The notes under the pieces were generated by a model that was not told where the DNA came from, did no database searches, and was given only the letters and a program-made list of their open reading frames with translations. Below, piece after piece: positions 1-8,029 of a stretch of 64,000 nt of DNA (positions are counted from its first letter, which is position 1; each line of letters begins with the position of its first letter). The stretch spans positions 1-64,000 of the forward strand of contig JAWKRG010000014.1 in the NCBI GenBank assembly GCA_041389725.1, in the 5' to 3' direction. A program made the position numbers and the translations under genes. Origin of the DNA: Polyangiaceae bacterium. GTDB lineage: Bacteria > Myxococcota_A > Polyangia > Polyangiales > Polyangiaceae.

Positions 1-29
1 GCGCCGTACGCGCGCGAGGTCCATCATCG

Positions 30-1169
30 TCAGTCTCGGAGCAGCTCGCGTGCAATCACCAGTCGTTGGATCTCACTCGTGCCTTCATAGATGGTGGTGA
101 TGCGCACGTCCCGCAAGTAGCGCTCGACGGGAAAATCGCGGGTGTAGCCGTAACCGCCGTGGATCTGCATGGCGCGATTGCACACGCGCTGCGCCGCTTC
201 ACTGGTGAACAGCTTGGCCATCGACGCTTCTCGGGTGAACGGCTTGCCGTTCTCCTTGAGCACCGCCGCCCGAAGCGTCAGCAAACGCGCTGCGGAGAGC
301 TCTGTCTCACTGTCCGCCAGCATCCACTGGATGGCCTGGAAATTGGCAATCGGTTGCTTGAAGGCATGGCGTTCTTTCGCGTAGGTGATGGCGGAGGCGA
401 GCGCCGCTTGGCCGATGCCCAAAGCCTGGGAGGCGATGCCGATGCGCCCGCCGTCGAGGGCCATCATTGCAATGCGAAAGCCCATGCCTTCCTCGCCGAG
501 CAAGGCCGACGCGGGCACGTGACAATCGTCGAAGGTGAGGGGCACGGTGTTGGATGCGCGGATCCCGAGCTTGTCTTCGGGTTTGCCCACGGATAGCCCT
601 GGCGCGTTGCCCGGGACCAAGAAGCACGAGATGCCCTTGGCGCCGGGGCCACCGGTACGTGCCCACACCACCATCACGCCAGCGTAGCCGCCGTTGGTGA
701 TCCACTGCTTCTGGCCGTTGAGCACGTAGCCGTCGCCAACTCGCTTGGCGCTGGTGGTCATGGCGCCCGGATCGCTGCCGGCGGCAGGCTCGCTCAACGC
801 GAAGGCACCGGTCACGTACTCGCCGCTGGTGATTCGCGGCAAGTGCTGCTGTCGTTGCTCGTCGTTGCCGAAGTGCTGGATGACCTCCGCGACCATGTTG
901 GTCACGGCCATGGTCACCGCGGTGCTCGCGCAGGCACGCGCGATCTCCGTCATCGCCAGGGAGTAGGCAATCACTCCCGCCTCGGCACCTCCGAAGCGGC
1001 TGTCGATGTTCACGCCGAGCAGCCCCAACTCCGCCAGCTGCCCAATCAGCTCCTTGGGGAAGCGTTCGTGTCGCTCCAGGTCACTGGCGACGGGCGCCAG
1101 CTTCTTTTCGGCGAACTCGCGGGCGGTTCGTTGGATGAGTTCCTGGCTCTCCGTCAGCTCGAAGTCCAT
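30..1169 (-). CDS. acyl-CoA dehydrogenase
   Basis: FAD-dependent acyl-CoA dehydrogenase that oxidises an acyl-CoA thioester to the 2,3-enoyl-CoA, passing electrons to ETF; acts in fatty-acid or branched-chain amino-acid breakdown in the cytoplasm. The 379-aa length is normal for the short/medium-chain family. The N-terminal helical domain starts with ELTESQELIQRTAREFA; the middle beta domain has the FALSEPAAGSDPGAM signature (about 122-136); the C-terminal helical domain ends with YEGTSEIQ, where Glu362 sits at the usual catalytic-base position, followed by the usual R-x8-LL end. The ATG at 1167-1169 matches family N-termini. The gene stands alone, with the next gene upstream on the same strand 73 bp away. 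Chain-length specificity cannot be read from sequence; butyryl- or isovaleryl-CoA-type substrates are plausible. Confidence 0.95.
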   Translation of the reverse strand: MDFELTESQELIQRTAREFAEKKLAPVASDLERHERFPKELIGQLAELGLLGVNIDSRFGGAEAGVIAYSLAMTEIARACASTAVTMAVTNMVAEVIQHFGNDEQRQQHLPRITSGEYVTGAFALSEPAAGSDPGAMTTSAKRVGDGYVLNGQKQWITNGGYAGVMVVWARTGGPGAKGISCFLVPGNAPGLSVGKPEDKLGIRASNTVPLTFDDCHVPASALLGEEGMGFRIAMMALDGGRIGIASQALGIGQAALASAITYAKERHAFKQPIANFQAIQWMLADSETELSAARLLTLRAAVLKENGKPFTREASMAKLFTSEAAQRVCNRAMQIHGGYGYTRDFPVERYLRDVRITTIYEGTSEIQRLVIARELLRD

Positions 1170-1242
1170 GACGCGCCGAGGCTACGATGCGTCGGCCCCT
1201 CAGGTCCACCGCCAGCTTTTGCGCGGGGGAGTCGGGCACCGT

Positions 1243-2406
1243 TCAATCCTTCCGTAGCGGGGCGAGGCGGCTGGTGATCTCGGCAGCCGCCAGCGCGCGA
1301 ACCTTAGGCCCGAGATCGAAGGTTTGCCGGCCCGCATGGACGACATCGAGGCGATCGAGCGAGAGTAACTCGAGCGCGCCCTTCATCGAAGAGGTGATTC
1401 GCGGCGAGTCGGTGCGCTTGAACTCGAACCCGTAGCGTCGATCCCCCGACACCACCAGAAGGTCCAATTCGGGTCCGGAATGAACTGCCCAAAAGAAGCG
1501 TTCGCTGCTCCTGGCGCGTAGCGTGCGAAGGACCTGACCTAGAACGAACCCCTCCCAGCTGGCGCCGAGCTTGGGATGACGCTCGAGCGCGGCAGGCGTC
1601 GGCACGTCGAGCAACGCATGCAAGAGACCTGAGTCGGTGATGTAGACCTTTGGCGATTTGACGATTCGCTTTCCCAGGTTCTCGCCCCAGGGCCGTAGCT
1701 CGGTGACCACGAACGTACCCACCAACAGGTCCAGGTAGCTCCGCACGGTGGTATGCGCGACAGCGAAGGAACGGCCCAGCTCGGACGCGTTGAGGATTTG
1801 GCCGTGATAGTGGGCGAGCATGGCCCAAAAACGTTCGAGGGTGCGCGGCGCCACTCCGATTCCGAGACGCGGCACGTCGCGCTCCAAGAACGTTCGAATG
1901 AAGTCGTGGCGCCACTCGTCGCTCGCACGCACGTTTCTGGCCAAGTATGAGCGAGGGAATCCGCCCCGGAACCACAGCCGCTCTAGGTTGCCGACTTCCT
2001 CGATGTCGAAGCCCCCGATCTCGTGAAACGCTGCCCGTCCCGCCAGGGTCTCAGCAGTTTTCTGCGCCAGCTCCGGCGATGCGCTCCCGAGTAGTAGGAA
2101 GCGAGCCGGCTTCCGTGGTCGGTCGGCCAGCACGCGCACGCTTCGAAGCACATCCGGAACCAATTGGACTTCGTCCACGACGATGAGGCCGCGCTTGTCG
2201 CGAAACGCGAGCTCGGGCTCGGCGAGGAGCGCGTGGTCGGCGCGACTCTCGGCATCGAAGAAGTGCGAAGCGCGAAAAGTGGCGGCCACATCGTGCGCGA
2301 GAGTCGTCTTGCCCACCTGCCGAGCGCCGAGCAGGACCACCACCGGGTGCTCACGCAGAAGGCGAGTCACGCGCCGCAAGTGGGCATTCCGTAGAACCCG
2401 AGCCAT
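1243..2406 (-). CDS. AAA family ATPase with DUF4143 domain
   Basis: Predicted P-loop ATPase of the AAA_14/DUF4143 group, 387 aa, full length. Walker A is GARQVGKT (about 27-34) and Walker B is LIVVDEVQ (about 74-81). A sensor-like LLLGSASPEL follows near 105. The C-terminal half is the DUF4143 domain, with a winged-helix-like segment and a nuclease-fold-like strand pattern ending in YGFEFKRTDSPR. Members are common in bacteria and archaea, often as mobile or accessory single genes; the biochemical role is not established. The start ATG lies only 5 nt downstream of a plausible -10 box, so the transcript may be leaderless. Neighbours are unrelated metabolic and surface genes, consistent with a stand-alone accessory gene. 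Confidence 0.9.
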   Translation of the reverse strand: MARVLRNAHLRRVTRLLREHPVVVLLGARQVGKTTLAHDVAATFRASHFFDAESRADHALLAEPELAFRDKRGLIVVDEVQLVPDVLRSVRVLADRPRKPARFLLLGSASPELAQKTAETLAGRAAFHEIGGFDIEEVGNLERLWFRGGFPRSYLARNVRASDEWRHDFIRTFLERDVPRLGIGVAPRTLERFWAMLAHYHGQILNASELGRSFAVAHTTVRSYLDLLVGTFVVTELRPWGENLGKRIVKSPKVYITDSGLLHALLDVPTPAALERHPKLGASWEGFVLGQVLRTLRARSSERFFWAVHSGPELDLLVVSGDRRYGFEFKRTDSPRITSSMKGALELLSLDRLDVVHAGRQTFDLGPKVRALAAAEITSRLAPLRKD

Positions 2407-2411
2407 GTGTG

Positions 2412-2441
2412 AATATTGAGCCTCTCAGACTCAATTTTCAA
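2412..2441 (-). promoter_or_regulatory. AT-rich promoter with inverted repeat upstream of the DUF4143 ATPase
   Basis: On the minus strand, TTGAAA (2436-2441) is separated by 18 nt from AATATT (2412-2417), and the ATG at 2404-2406 follows after 5 nt. The inverted repeat ATTGAG/CTCAAT lies inside the spacer, and flanking ATATTGA/TCAATAT halves extend the symmetry. The patch is strikingly AT-rich in a GC-rich genome. Promoter function is an inference; the palindrome would be a natural autoregulatory operator. Confidence 0.5.
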
Positions 2442-2596
2442 TATCCCCGCCCGGCCAGTACCGGCGCGCGGAATGTGCGCTCGACGCCGCAGGCGCCCTA
2501 AACCGCGGAAACGGGTGCGCCATTCGAGGGCGGGCCTGGGTGGGCGCCCGCTCCCGGGCATGACTGGCCTCGGGATTTGTTCTAGCCTCTGCCGCC

Positions 2597-4336
2597 ATGA
2601 AGCGAGCCCTGTCCGCCCTTTTTGCCCTCGGTCTGACGGCTTCGGCCCTGCCTGCCTCGGCCTTGCCTGGCTTCTACGCTGGAAAGGGCAGCGAGAAGCG
2701 CATCGTGCGCTCGACCCACATCGTGGTGATGAATCGCGGTGACGCCAGCGCGATTACCATCATGCCGGACTACGAGGGCCCCTTGACGCCCTTTGCTCTG
2801 GTGATGGCCGTGCCGGCGGACGTGGTGACGGATCGCGTGAAGACCCTCAAGCGCGAGTTCATGGATCGGGTCGAGAACCTGACGGCTCCTCGCTTCCACG
2901 AATTTTGGGAGATGGACCCCTGTGAGCCCGGCAAGCCCGAGCAGTACTGGGAGCAGAAGTTCTCGGCCAGCTCCGACACGGACTTTCTGGGCGGACCGAA
3001 GATCGGCGACCCGACCAAGAAGGTCGCCAAGGAGCTGTTCATCCAGACCGATGCGGACTTCAAAGAGGGCGAGTACGGCTACTCGATCTTGGACGAGACG
3101 CAGAGCCAAGATGTCGTGGGCTACTTGTCGAGCAAGGGCTACACCGCTCCAGCGGGTGCCGCCGCTGCGCTCAAGCCCTACCTGGACAAGGGCATGAAGA
3201 TCCTGGTCGCGGAAGTGGACTCCAAGCGCATCGAATTGGCTGGGGGTGACTACGCGATTCTCAGCCCGATTCGCTACTGGTCCGAGAAGCCCGTGACCAC
3301 GCTCCCCCTCAAGCTCGGCTTGCTGAGTGGCGACGGCAAGCAAGAGACCTTCGTCTACACCTTCGACCCGAAGTCCCGCTACAGCGTGAAGAACTACGAA
3401 AACCTATTCGCGCCGACCAACTTGACCGTGGACTTCGTAGCGAAGGAACGCATGGGCGAGCTCTACACGGCGATGCACGATCTCTCCCTGGCGAAGAACC
3501 CCAAGGGCGTCTTGGTGGAGTACGCCTGGCCCTCCGAGGGCTGCGGCGAACCCTGCCAGAACGAACGCATGCTGCCCCACGAGCTGATGAGCTTGGGTGG
3601 GGACGTGTTCGAGCAGTTCGTTCCCGAAGAAGAGCGCGAGCCCGAGCCGCCGCCCTTGACTGAAGAAGAAGAGAAGATTCACGACGCGAAGAAGAAGGAG
3701 CTCAAGGGCAAGGAGAAGAAGGAGTACGAGAAGACCTTCGAGGAGGAGCGCAAGATCGTCGCCAAGAAGAAAGCGCTGATCGCACGCAACAAGTACATCG
3801 TCACGCGCTTGCACCACCGTTACGACGCTGACAACCTGCCCGAGGACTTCGTGTTGGCGCCGGCTGCAGCCGTGGAGGGTGGCGCGGGCATTCCCCAAGG
3901 GGAAAACCACGAGATCTCCAGCGAAGTGAAGCAGGCCAAGGAGAACAAGCTCCAGGTTCGCTACAACTTCTTCCATCCTTGGAAAGGGATGATGAAGTGC
4001 GAGAAGCCAGTGCGGCATCGCTGGGGCAAGCCGCCGCGCACCTACCGCGGTCTGCGCAAGATCTGGGTGGCCGTGGACCTGGCACGCAAGAACCGAAAGC
4101 AGATTGTGCCCACCAAGGTCGTGCAGACCGCCGTCCCCTCCCTCGGCCTCGAGGCCGCGGCTGTCGGTGCGGTGGACGCGGGCCCGGCAGACGCCGGCGC
4201 TGGCGACGGAGCGGAAAAGAAGAAGAGCTGCGGCTGCCGCGCGGTTGGCGCTCCCGTCTCGAGCTCGGACGCCACCTTTGCTTTGGGCGCCCTCGCGCTG
4301 CTCGTGGGGCGCCGTCGGCGCCGGCGCGAGCGCTGA
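2597..4336 (+). CDS. DUF2330 secreted protein with MYXO-CTERM-like tail
   Basis: Secreted, surface-anchored protein of unknown function, 579 aa. A signal peptide (MKRALSALFALGLTASALPA) is followed by a DUF2330-like domain beginning near IVVMNRGDASAITIMPDYEG. A highly charged Glu/Lys-rich segment lies at about 345-395. The C-terminus, from about residue 544, carries a CGC motif, a hydrophobic stretch and a run of six arginines. This is the MYXO-CTERM architecture (TIGR03901) of cell-surface sorting signals in Myxococcota. The gene is followed after 27 bp by the metallo-beta-lactamase gene on the same strand. DUF2330 has no assigned activity, so only localisation can be inferred. Confidence 0.9.
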   Translation: MKRALSALFALGLTASALPASALPGFYAGKGSEKRIVRSTHIVVMNRGDASAITIMPDYEGPLTPFALVMAVPADVVTDRVKTLKREFMDRVENLTAPRFHEFWEMDPCEPGKPEQYWEQKFSASSDTDFLGGPKIGDPTKKVAKELFIQTDADFKEGEYGYSILDETQSQDVVGYLSSKGYTAPAGAAAALKPYLDKGMKILVAEVDSKRIELAGGDYAILSPIRYWSEKPVTTLPLKLGLLSGDGKQETFVYTFDPKSRYSVKNYENLFAPTNLTVDFVAKERMGELYTAMHDLSLAKNPKGVLVEYAWPSEGCGEPCQNERMLPHELMSLGGDVFEQFVPEEEREPEPPPLTEEEEKIHDAKKKELKGKEKKEYEKTFEEERKIVAKKKALIARNKYIVTRLHHRYDADNLPEDFVLAPAAAVEGGAGIPQGENHEISSEVKQAKENKLQVRYNFFHPWKGMMKCEKPVRHRWGKPPRTYRGLRKIWVAVDLARKNRKQIVPTKVVQTAVPSLGLEAAAVGAVDAGPADAGAGDGAEKKKSCGCRAVGAPVSSSDATFALGALALLVGRRRRRRER

Positions 4337-4363
4337 CGCGGTAGGATGGCCTGACCCTCCACC

Positions 4364-5401
4364 ATGCCCGTCCAGCTACACGAGCTCAATCACGCCAACT
4401 GTCGCACCTACCTGCTGGTCTCGGACGGACAGGCAGCGTTGGTGGATCCGGTGCGGGAGCGCATTCCGACCTACCTGGCGGAGATTCGACGCCGCCAACT
4501 CACGCTCACTTGTCTGCTCGAGACCCACACCCACGCAGACCACTTGATGCTGTCGCGCGCCGACAAGGTCCTGCTCGGGGTCCCGCTGTTGATGCACAAG
4601 AACAGCCCCAGTCCCTTGGTGGATCGTCACTTGGAAGACGGCGACATGGTCGCGCTCGGAAATGACTCGATCTCCGTGTGGCACACGCCCGGGCACACCC
4701 CCGACTCGGTGGTCTATTTGGTGCCGGGCGCGGTGCTGACCGGCGATACGTTGCTGATTGGGGGGTCTGGACGCACAGACTTCCCCGGTGGTGACGCCGG
4801 GGCACAGTACGACGCGGTGGTGGGGCGTCTCTTCGCCCTGCCCGACGATACGCGCGTGCTGCCCGGCCACGACTACCGCGGGAACACGGAGAGCACCATC
4901 GCCGCGGAGCGCGCGCAAAATCCCCGCTTCCTTGGCCGCAGCCGCGAAGAGTACTGCGAGTTGATGGCGAACCTGGGATTGCCCGCGCCGGATCGCATTC
5001 AACAGGCGCTGCAAGTGAACCAGTCGGGCTTCGAAGCGGACGAAGTGCGCTTTCCGCCCATGGGCGACGTGGCGACCGTGCGCACGATCTCCGCCGAGGA
5101 GCTGGCGCGCCTGCTGCGCAGCGCAGATCGTCCGGTCGTCGTGGACGTGCGAGAGCCCGAGGAGTTCGTCGGCCCCCTGGGTCACGTGGCGGGAGCGCTC
5201 CTAGTACCCATGGACGCCCTCGAGCGTCGCTTGCCCAAGCTTGCCGGCTACGTCGATCGCGAGTTGGTCACGGTTTGTCGCGCCGGTGCTCGCAGCGCGA
5301 CGGCCGCAGCGATGTTCGAGTTGGCCGGCTTCTCCAAGGTGCGGAACTTGGCGGACGGCATGCTGGGCTGGGTCGAGGCTGAGCTCGACGTCCAGCGCTG
5401 A
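4364..5401 (+). CDS. MBL-fold persulfide-dioxygenase-like protein fused to rhodanese domain
   Basis: Likely sulfur-handling enzyme: an N-terminal metallo-beta-lactamase domain of the ETHE1/GloB group fused to a C-terminal rhodanese domain, 345 aa, cytoplasmic. Metal ligands are visible in HTHADH (55-60), HTPGHTPD, the Asp of LTGDTLLIGG and VLPGHDY. The GRTDFPGG segment is typical of ETHE1-type persulfide dioxygenases, which use iron to oxidise glutathione persulfide to sulfite. The rhodanese part (about 225-345) ends with the active-site loop VCRAGARSATAA, containing the persulfide-carrying Cys. Fusions of this type (PRF, CstB-like) are known. It converges on the PBP gene with a 17-bp gap. 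A glyoxalase II-like hydrolase is the alternative but fits the GRTDF motif less well. Confidence 0.9.
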   Translation: MPVQLHELNHANCRTYLLVSDGQAALVDPVRERIPTYLAEIRRRQLTLTCLLETHTHADHLMLSRADKVLLGVPLLMHKNSPSPLVDRHLEDGDMVALGNDSISVWHTPGHTPDSVVYLVPGAVLTGDTLLIGGSGRTDFPGGDAGAQYDAVVGRLFALPDDTRVLPGHDYRGNTESTIAAERAQNPRFLGRSREEYCELMANLGLPAPDRIQQALQVNQSGFEADEVRFPPMGDVATVRTISAEELARLLRSADRPVVVDVREPEEFVGPLGHVAGALLVPMDALERRLPKLAGYVDRELVTVCRAGARSATAAAMFELAGFSKVRNLADGMLGWVEAELDVQR

Positions 5402-5418
5402 GGCGCCGACCGAGCCGC

Positions 5419-6567
5419 TCAGCGCTGGGCGTCGCCGAGGGGATCCGTCACGCCGCGTACACCGCGGCGGGCGAACCACACGCGCAGTACGTCGCGCGCT
5501 AGTTCGTTGGCCTTGCGGCGCCAGACCTTGCCGTTTTGGAGCACGACGCTCACGAGCACTTCCGGCTGTCGACTCGGGGCGAAGCCGACGAACCAGCTCG
5601 ACGTTTCCGTGTTGCTGTCAGGACGCAAGGTCCCCGTCTTGCCAGCGACTCGAACTGGACCCAGGTAGCTCTGCCCATTGGGTGCGCTGAAGGCTTCCAG
5701 GCTCGTGCCGGCGTGGACGGTGACCTCCATCATGCGTCGCATGACTTGTGCGGTGGCTGGAGTCAGCACCTGCTGCGGCTCCGCCGCGTCAGCCGTGTCT
5801 CGCAGCACGTGAAAGGCCATGCGCTTGCCACCGGACATCACCACGGCGGCCAACTGCGCCGCGCCGATGGCGGAGAGCTTGACGTTTTCGAAGCCTGCGG
5901 CGGTGCGGGCGAAGGCCAAGTCGTTGTAGGGAAGGCGAATGGAGCCATTGCGCGCAGGCAAGTCGAACAGCGCCGCGCCGTTGGCTCCGAAGTCGTCGAT
6001 GGTGCCCTCCAGATCGGCGCGCATCAGGCTGGAGGTGACGAGCTGTGCGTAGACCGCGTTGCGGCTATGCCCCAGGGCGGAGAAGAACAGCCCGCACTGA
6101 CTGTCGCGCGTTTTTGGGGCCTCCAGGTGGCGGCGTTCGATGCGGCGTTCCCCGCCTGCCGTGCAGACCTTTTGCTTGGGACTGACGTGCCCTCGCTGCA
6201 ACAGTGCGGCGGTGGTCACGATCTTGAACACGCTAGCGGACGGCGCGCCGGGGCGAAGCAGCAGATCTCCATAACTGCCGCCTTTCGGCGTGCGCTCCAC
6301 GAGCGCAAGGACGCGCCCCGTGGGCGCATGCACGACGATGACCGCGGCGGCGGCAGGGTTCGCCTGCGCGATGAGTTGTCCCGCAGCGCGCTGGAGCTGC
6401 GGATCGAGCGTGAGCGCAACGTCGCTGCCATCCGCAGTGGGTGCGACGTAGGTTCCGCCGTGCAAGGTGGCGCGCGACACATCGGGGACCGCGCGTTCCG
6501 TCTCACCGCCAGCGGCAGGCGACGCGAGCGCAACGGCTGCGATCAACGTGAGACCCCGGCGACGCAT
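5419..6567 (-). CDS. penicillin-binding protein transpeptidase-domain protein
   Basis: Periplasmic penicillin-binding transpeptidase of 382 aa, much shorter than typical class A or B PBPs. After a signal peptide (about 1-21) it has the three active-site motifs: SVFK (112-115, nucleophile Ser112), SRN (168-170) and KTGT (310-313). There is no glycosyltransferase domain and no recognisable PBP dimerisation domain. The segment SDVALTLDPQLQRAA near 48-62 resembles the stretch that precedes the transpeptidase fold in class B enzymes. It probably acts as a peptidoglycan cross-linking or D,D-peptidase enzyme, perhaps in a developmental or accessory role. Transcribed alone; divergent from the PilZ gene. 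Confidence 0.88.
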   Translation of the reverse strand: MRRRGLTLIAAVALASPAAGGETERAVPDVSRATLHGGTYVAPTADGSDVALTLDPQLQRAAGQLIAQANPAAAAVIVVHAPTGRVLALVERTPKGGSYGDLLLRPGAPSASVFKIVTTAALLQRGHVSPKQKVCTAGGERRIERRHLEAPKTRDSQCGLFFSALGHSRNAVYAQLVTSSLMRADLEGTIDDFGANGAALFDLPARNGSIRLPYNDLAFARTAAGFENVKLSAIGAAQLAAVVMSGGKRMAFHVLRDTADAAEPQQVLTPATAQVMRRMMEVTVHAGTSLEAFSAPNGQSYLGPVRVAGKTGTLRPDSNTETSSWFVGFAPSRQPEVLVSVVLQNGKVWRRKANELARDVLRVWFARRGVRGVTDPLGDAQR

Positions 6568-6731
6568 GGTTCACGTGTCGCAGAGCGTCCGCGAAGCGGG
6601 CAAACATTCGGTCGCGCGCTGGGAGCCACGCTTATCGAAGCGCTTGCCTAACCATGTAGGATAATGTGTGCTCGAATTTGGCCCCAGTGGGGAGCCGCCC
6701 CGTAGGATCCCATCCTCAGGAGGAGTTCCCG

Positions 6732-7064
6732 ATGGTTCGGCGACAAGGCATGCGAGGGCGGACTGATTTCAAGGTGATTCAGCGGAACGGAACCCGAATG
6801 TCGATCTGCCGCGGCATCGAGGTGAGTGCTTCTGGCATCGTGGTGGATCGCGGCCGCCCGGTGTCCCAAGGCGACCAGTCGGTCATCCAGCGTCTGGAGC
6901 TTCGCTTGCCAGAGCGACTGCGAGCGCTGGTGGCCGTGGCACGTCCGGTGTGGGCGCGTGGGACCCAGCAAGCGTTTCGCTTCGTGGAGATGAACGACGC
7001 CGACCGCCTGACGCTGGCAGAGCATCTGGACTGGCTCACGCTGCGTGGCGTGGTGCTGGTGTGA
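6732..7064 (+). CDS. PilZ-like domain protein
   Basis: Small protein of 110 aa that fits a compact PilZ-type fold. The pattern is RRQGMRGRTDFKV, then SICRGIEVSASGIVVDRGRP, then a beta-rich half ending LPERLRALVAVARPVWARG. The conserved (D/N)xSxxG element of PilZ appears as EVSASGI. PilZ domains bind cyclic di-GMP through RxxxR and this motif; here the Arg-rich N-terminus could supply the arginines. The ATG at 6732 was chosen because an AGGAGGAG ribosome site sits 6 nt upstream; a longer reading from 6666 lacks one. The next gene follows after 14 bp, so the two are probably co-transcribed. The family call is by pattern only. Confidence 0.7.
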   Translation: MVRRQGMRGRTDFKVIQRNGTRMSICRGIEVSASGIVVDRGRPVSQGDQSVIQRLELRLPERLRALVAVARPVWARGTQQAFRFVEMNDADRLTLAEHLDWLTLRGVVLV

Positions 7065-7078
7065 GGGAAAGACCGAAC

Positions 7079-7951
7079 ATGAAGCTAGTCGACGTTCTAC
7101 GTTGGGGTGTGCTCGTGCGCAGCACTCTGCTACTGCCCTTGCTTGCGGGTTGCGTCGTGCCGCAGACTCGCTACGAAGAGGCGCGCTCGGCGATTTCCGT
7201 GGAGCAGGAGGCGCACCGGAGCACTTTGGAGCAGTTGTCCAAGGTGTCGAACGACCTTGCCAAGGCCGAGCAGGCCCTGCGGACGCGCGAACAGAGGCTG
7301 GAAGAGCGCGAACAGAAGATCGCGGAAGTCAGCTTGGCCGAGAGCGTCGCAGTCCAGGAGAAAGAGAGCGCCACGGATCTGGTGGAGCAGCTGCGCGGTG
7401 AGCTCTCGCGAGTCGCGGATCACCTGCGCGCCTTCGCCGACGACAAGCAACGCCTGGGCGACGCCTTGAAGGCCATGACGGAGCGCGCCGAGCGCCTGGC
7501 GGCCGCAGAGCAGTCCGTGGCGACCCGGGCCGGGCTGGTTCGCGACCTCTCGCTGGCGCTGCACCAGCCACTGACCTTGGGCAGTCTGGAGCTCGGGACG
7601 CACGAGGGCCGCGTCGAGCTGCTCATTCCTCGCGACGAGCTGGGCGAGAAGCCCGGGGCAGCGGCCAACCAGTCCTTTGTAGCGCTCAATCGGCTCGCGT
7701 CCCTGCGCAAAGAGCTGCGTTTCGAACTCGTGGACGCGACGGCGCTCAGTGAGGACGCCGCTGGATCCCCCGAGGGAAGTACGCCCGAATCGGGCTCAGC
7801 CAAGAGCGACGCGGCAGCGCCTGCCGTGGAACTCTCCGCGCGAGTCCAGCGCGAGCTAGTCAGTCGTGGCGTGGCCGCCGAGCGTATCAGCGTGGGTGGC
7901 CGAGAGAGCGCCCGCAGCGTGGACGGCGTGCTCGTGCGCTTCCAGATCTAG
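7079..7951 (+). CDS. coiled-coil lipoprotein
   Basis: Predicted envelope lipoprotein of 290 aa. A signal peptide ends at the lipobox LLAGC (about residue 24), and the mature part begins VVPQTRYEEARSAI, typical of myxobacterial coiled-coil lipoproteins. Residues about 35-170 are a long heptad-rich coiled coil (EQEAHRSTLEQLSKV, REQRLEEREQKIAEV). The C-terminal third (VELSARVQRELVSRGV followed by RISVGGRESARSVDGV) resembles the end of an OmpA-like peptidoglycan-binding domain, but that domain looks incomplete. It probably links outer membrane and cell wall. Co-directional with, and 14 bp after, the PilZ gene. The start at 7079 is set by the signal peptide. Confidence 0.8.
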   Translation: MKLVDVLRWGVLVRSTLLLPLLAGCVVPQTRYEEARSAISVEQEAHRSTLEQLSKVSNDLAKAEQALRTREQRLEEREQKIAEVSLAESVAVQEKESATDLVEQLRGELSRVADHLRAFADDKQRLGDALKAMTERAERLAAAEQSVATRAGLVRDLSLALHQPLTLGSLELGTHEGRVELLIPRDELGEKPGAAANQSFVALNRLASLRKELRFELVDATALSEDAAGSPEGSTPESGSAKSDAAAPAVELSARVQRELVSRGVAAERISVGGRESARSVDGVLVRFQI

Positions 7952-7980
7952 CGCGCGCCGCCCGCTAGCGGTGCCCTTGA

Positions 7981-8013
7981 GACCAGGGCTGAGGCCGAGG
8001 CCTCGCCCTGGTC
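7981..8013. terminator. hairpin between convergent genes
   Basis: A perfect outer stem GACCAGGGC/GCCCTGGTC encloses an inner stem GAGGCC/GGCCTC with a GA loop, giving about 15 base pairs with a single bulged T. It lies in the 78-bp gap between two convergent genes. It has no T-run, so it may terminate both transcripts as a stable hairpin rather than as a classical intrinsic terminator. Confidence 0.55.
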
Positions 8014-8029
8014 GAACGCGGTCGCGCGG

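Noticed and set aside
1243..2406. DUF4143 ATPase as part of a defence island
   Set aside because: Neighbours are metabolic and surface genes; the family occurs widely without defence partners.
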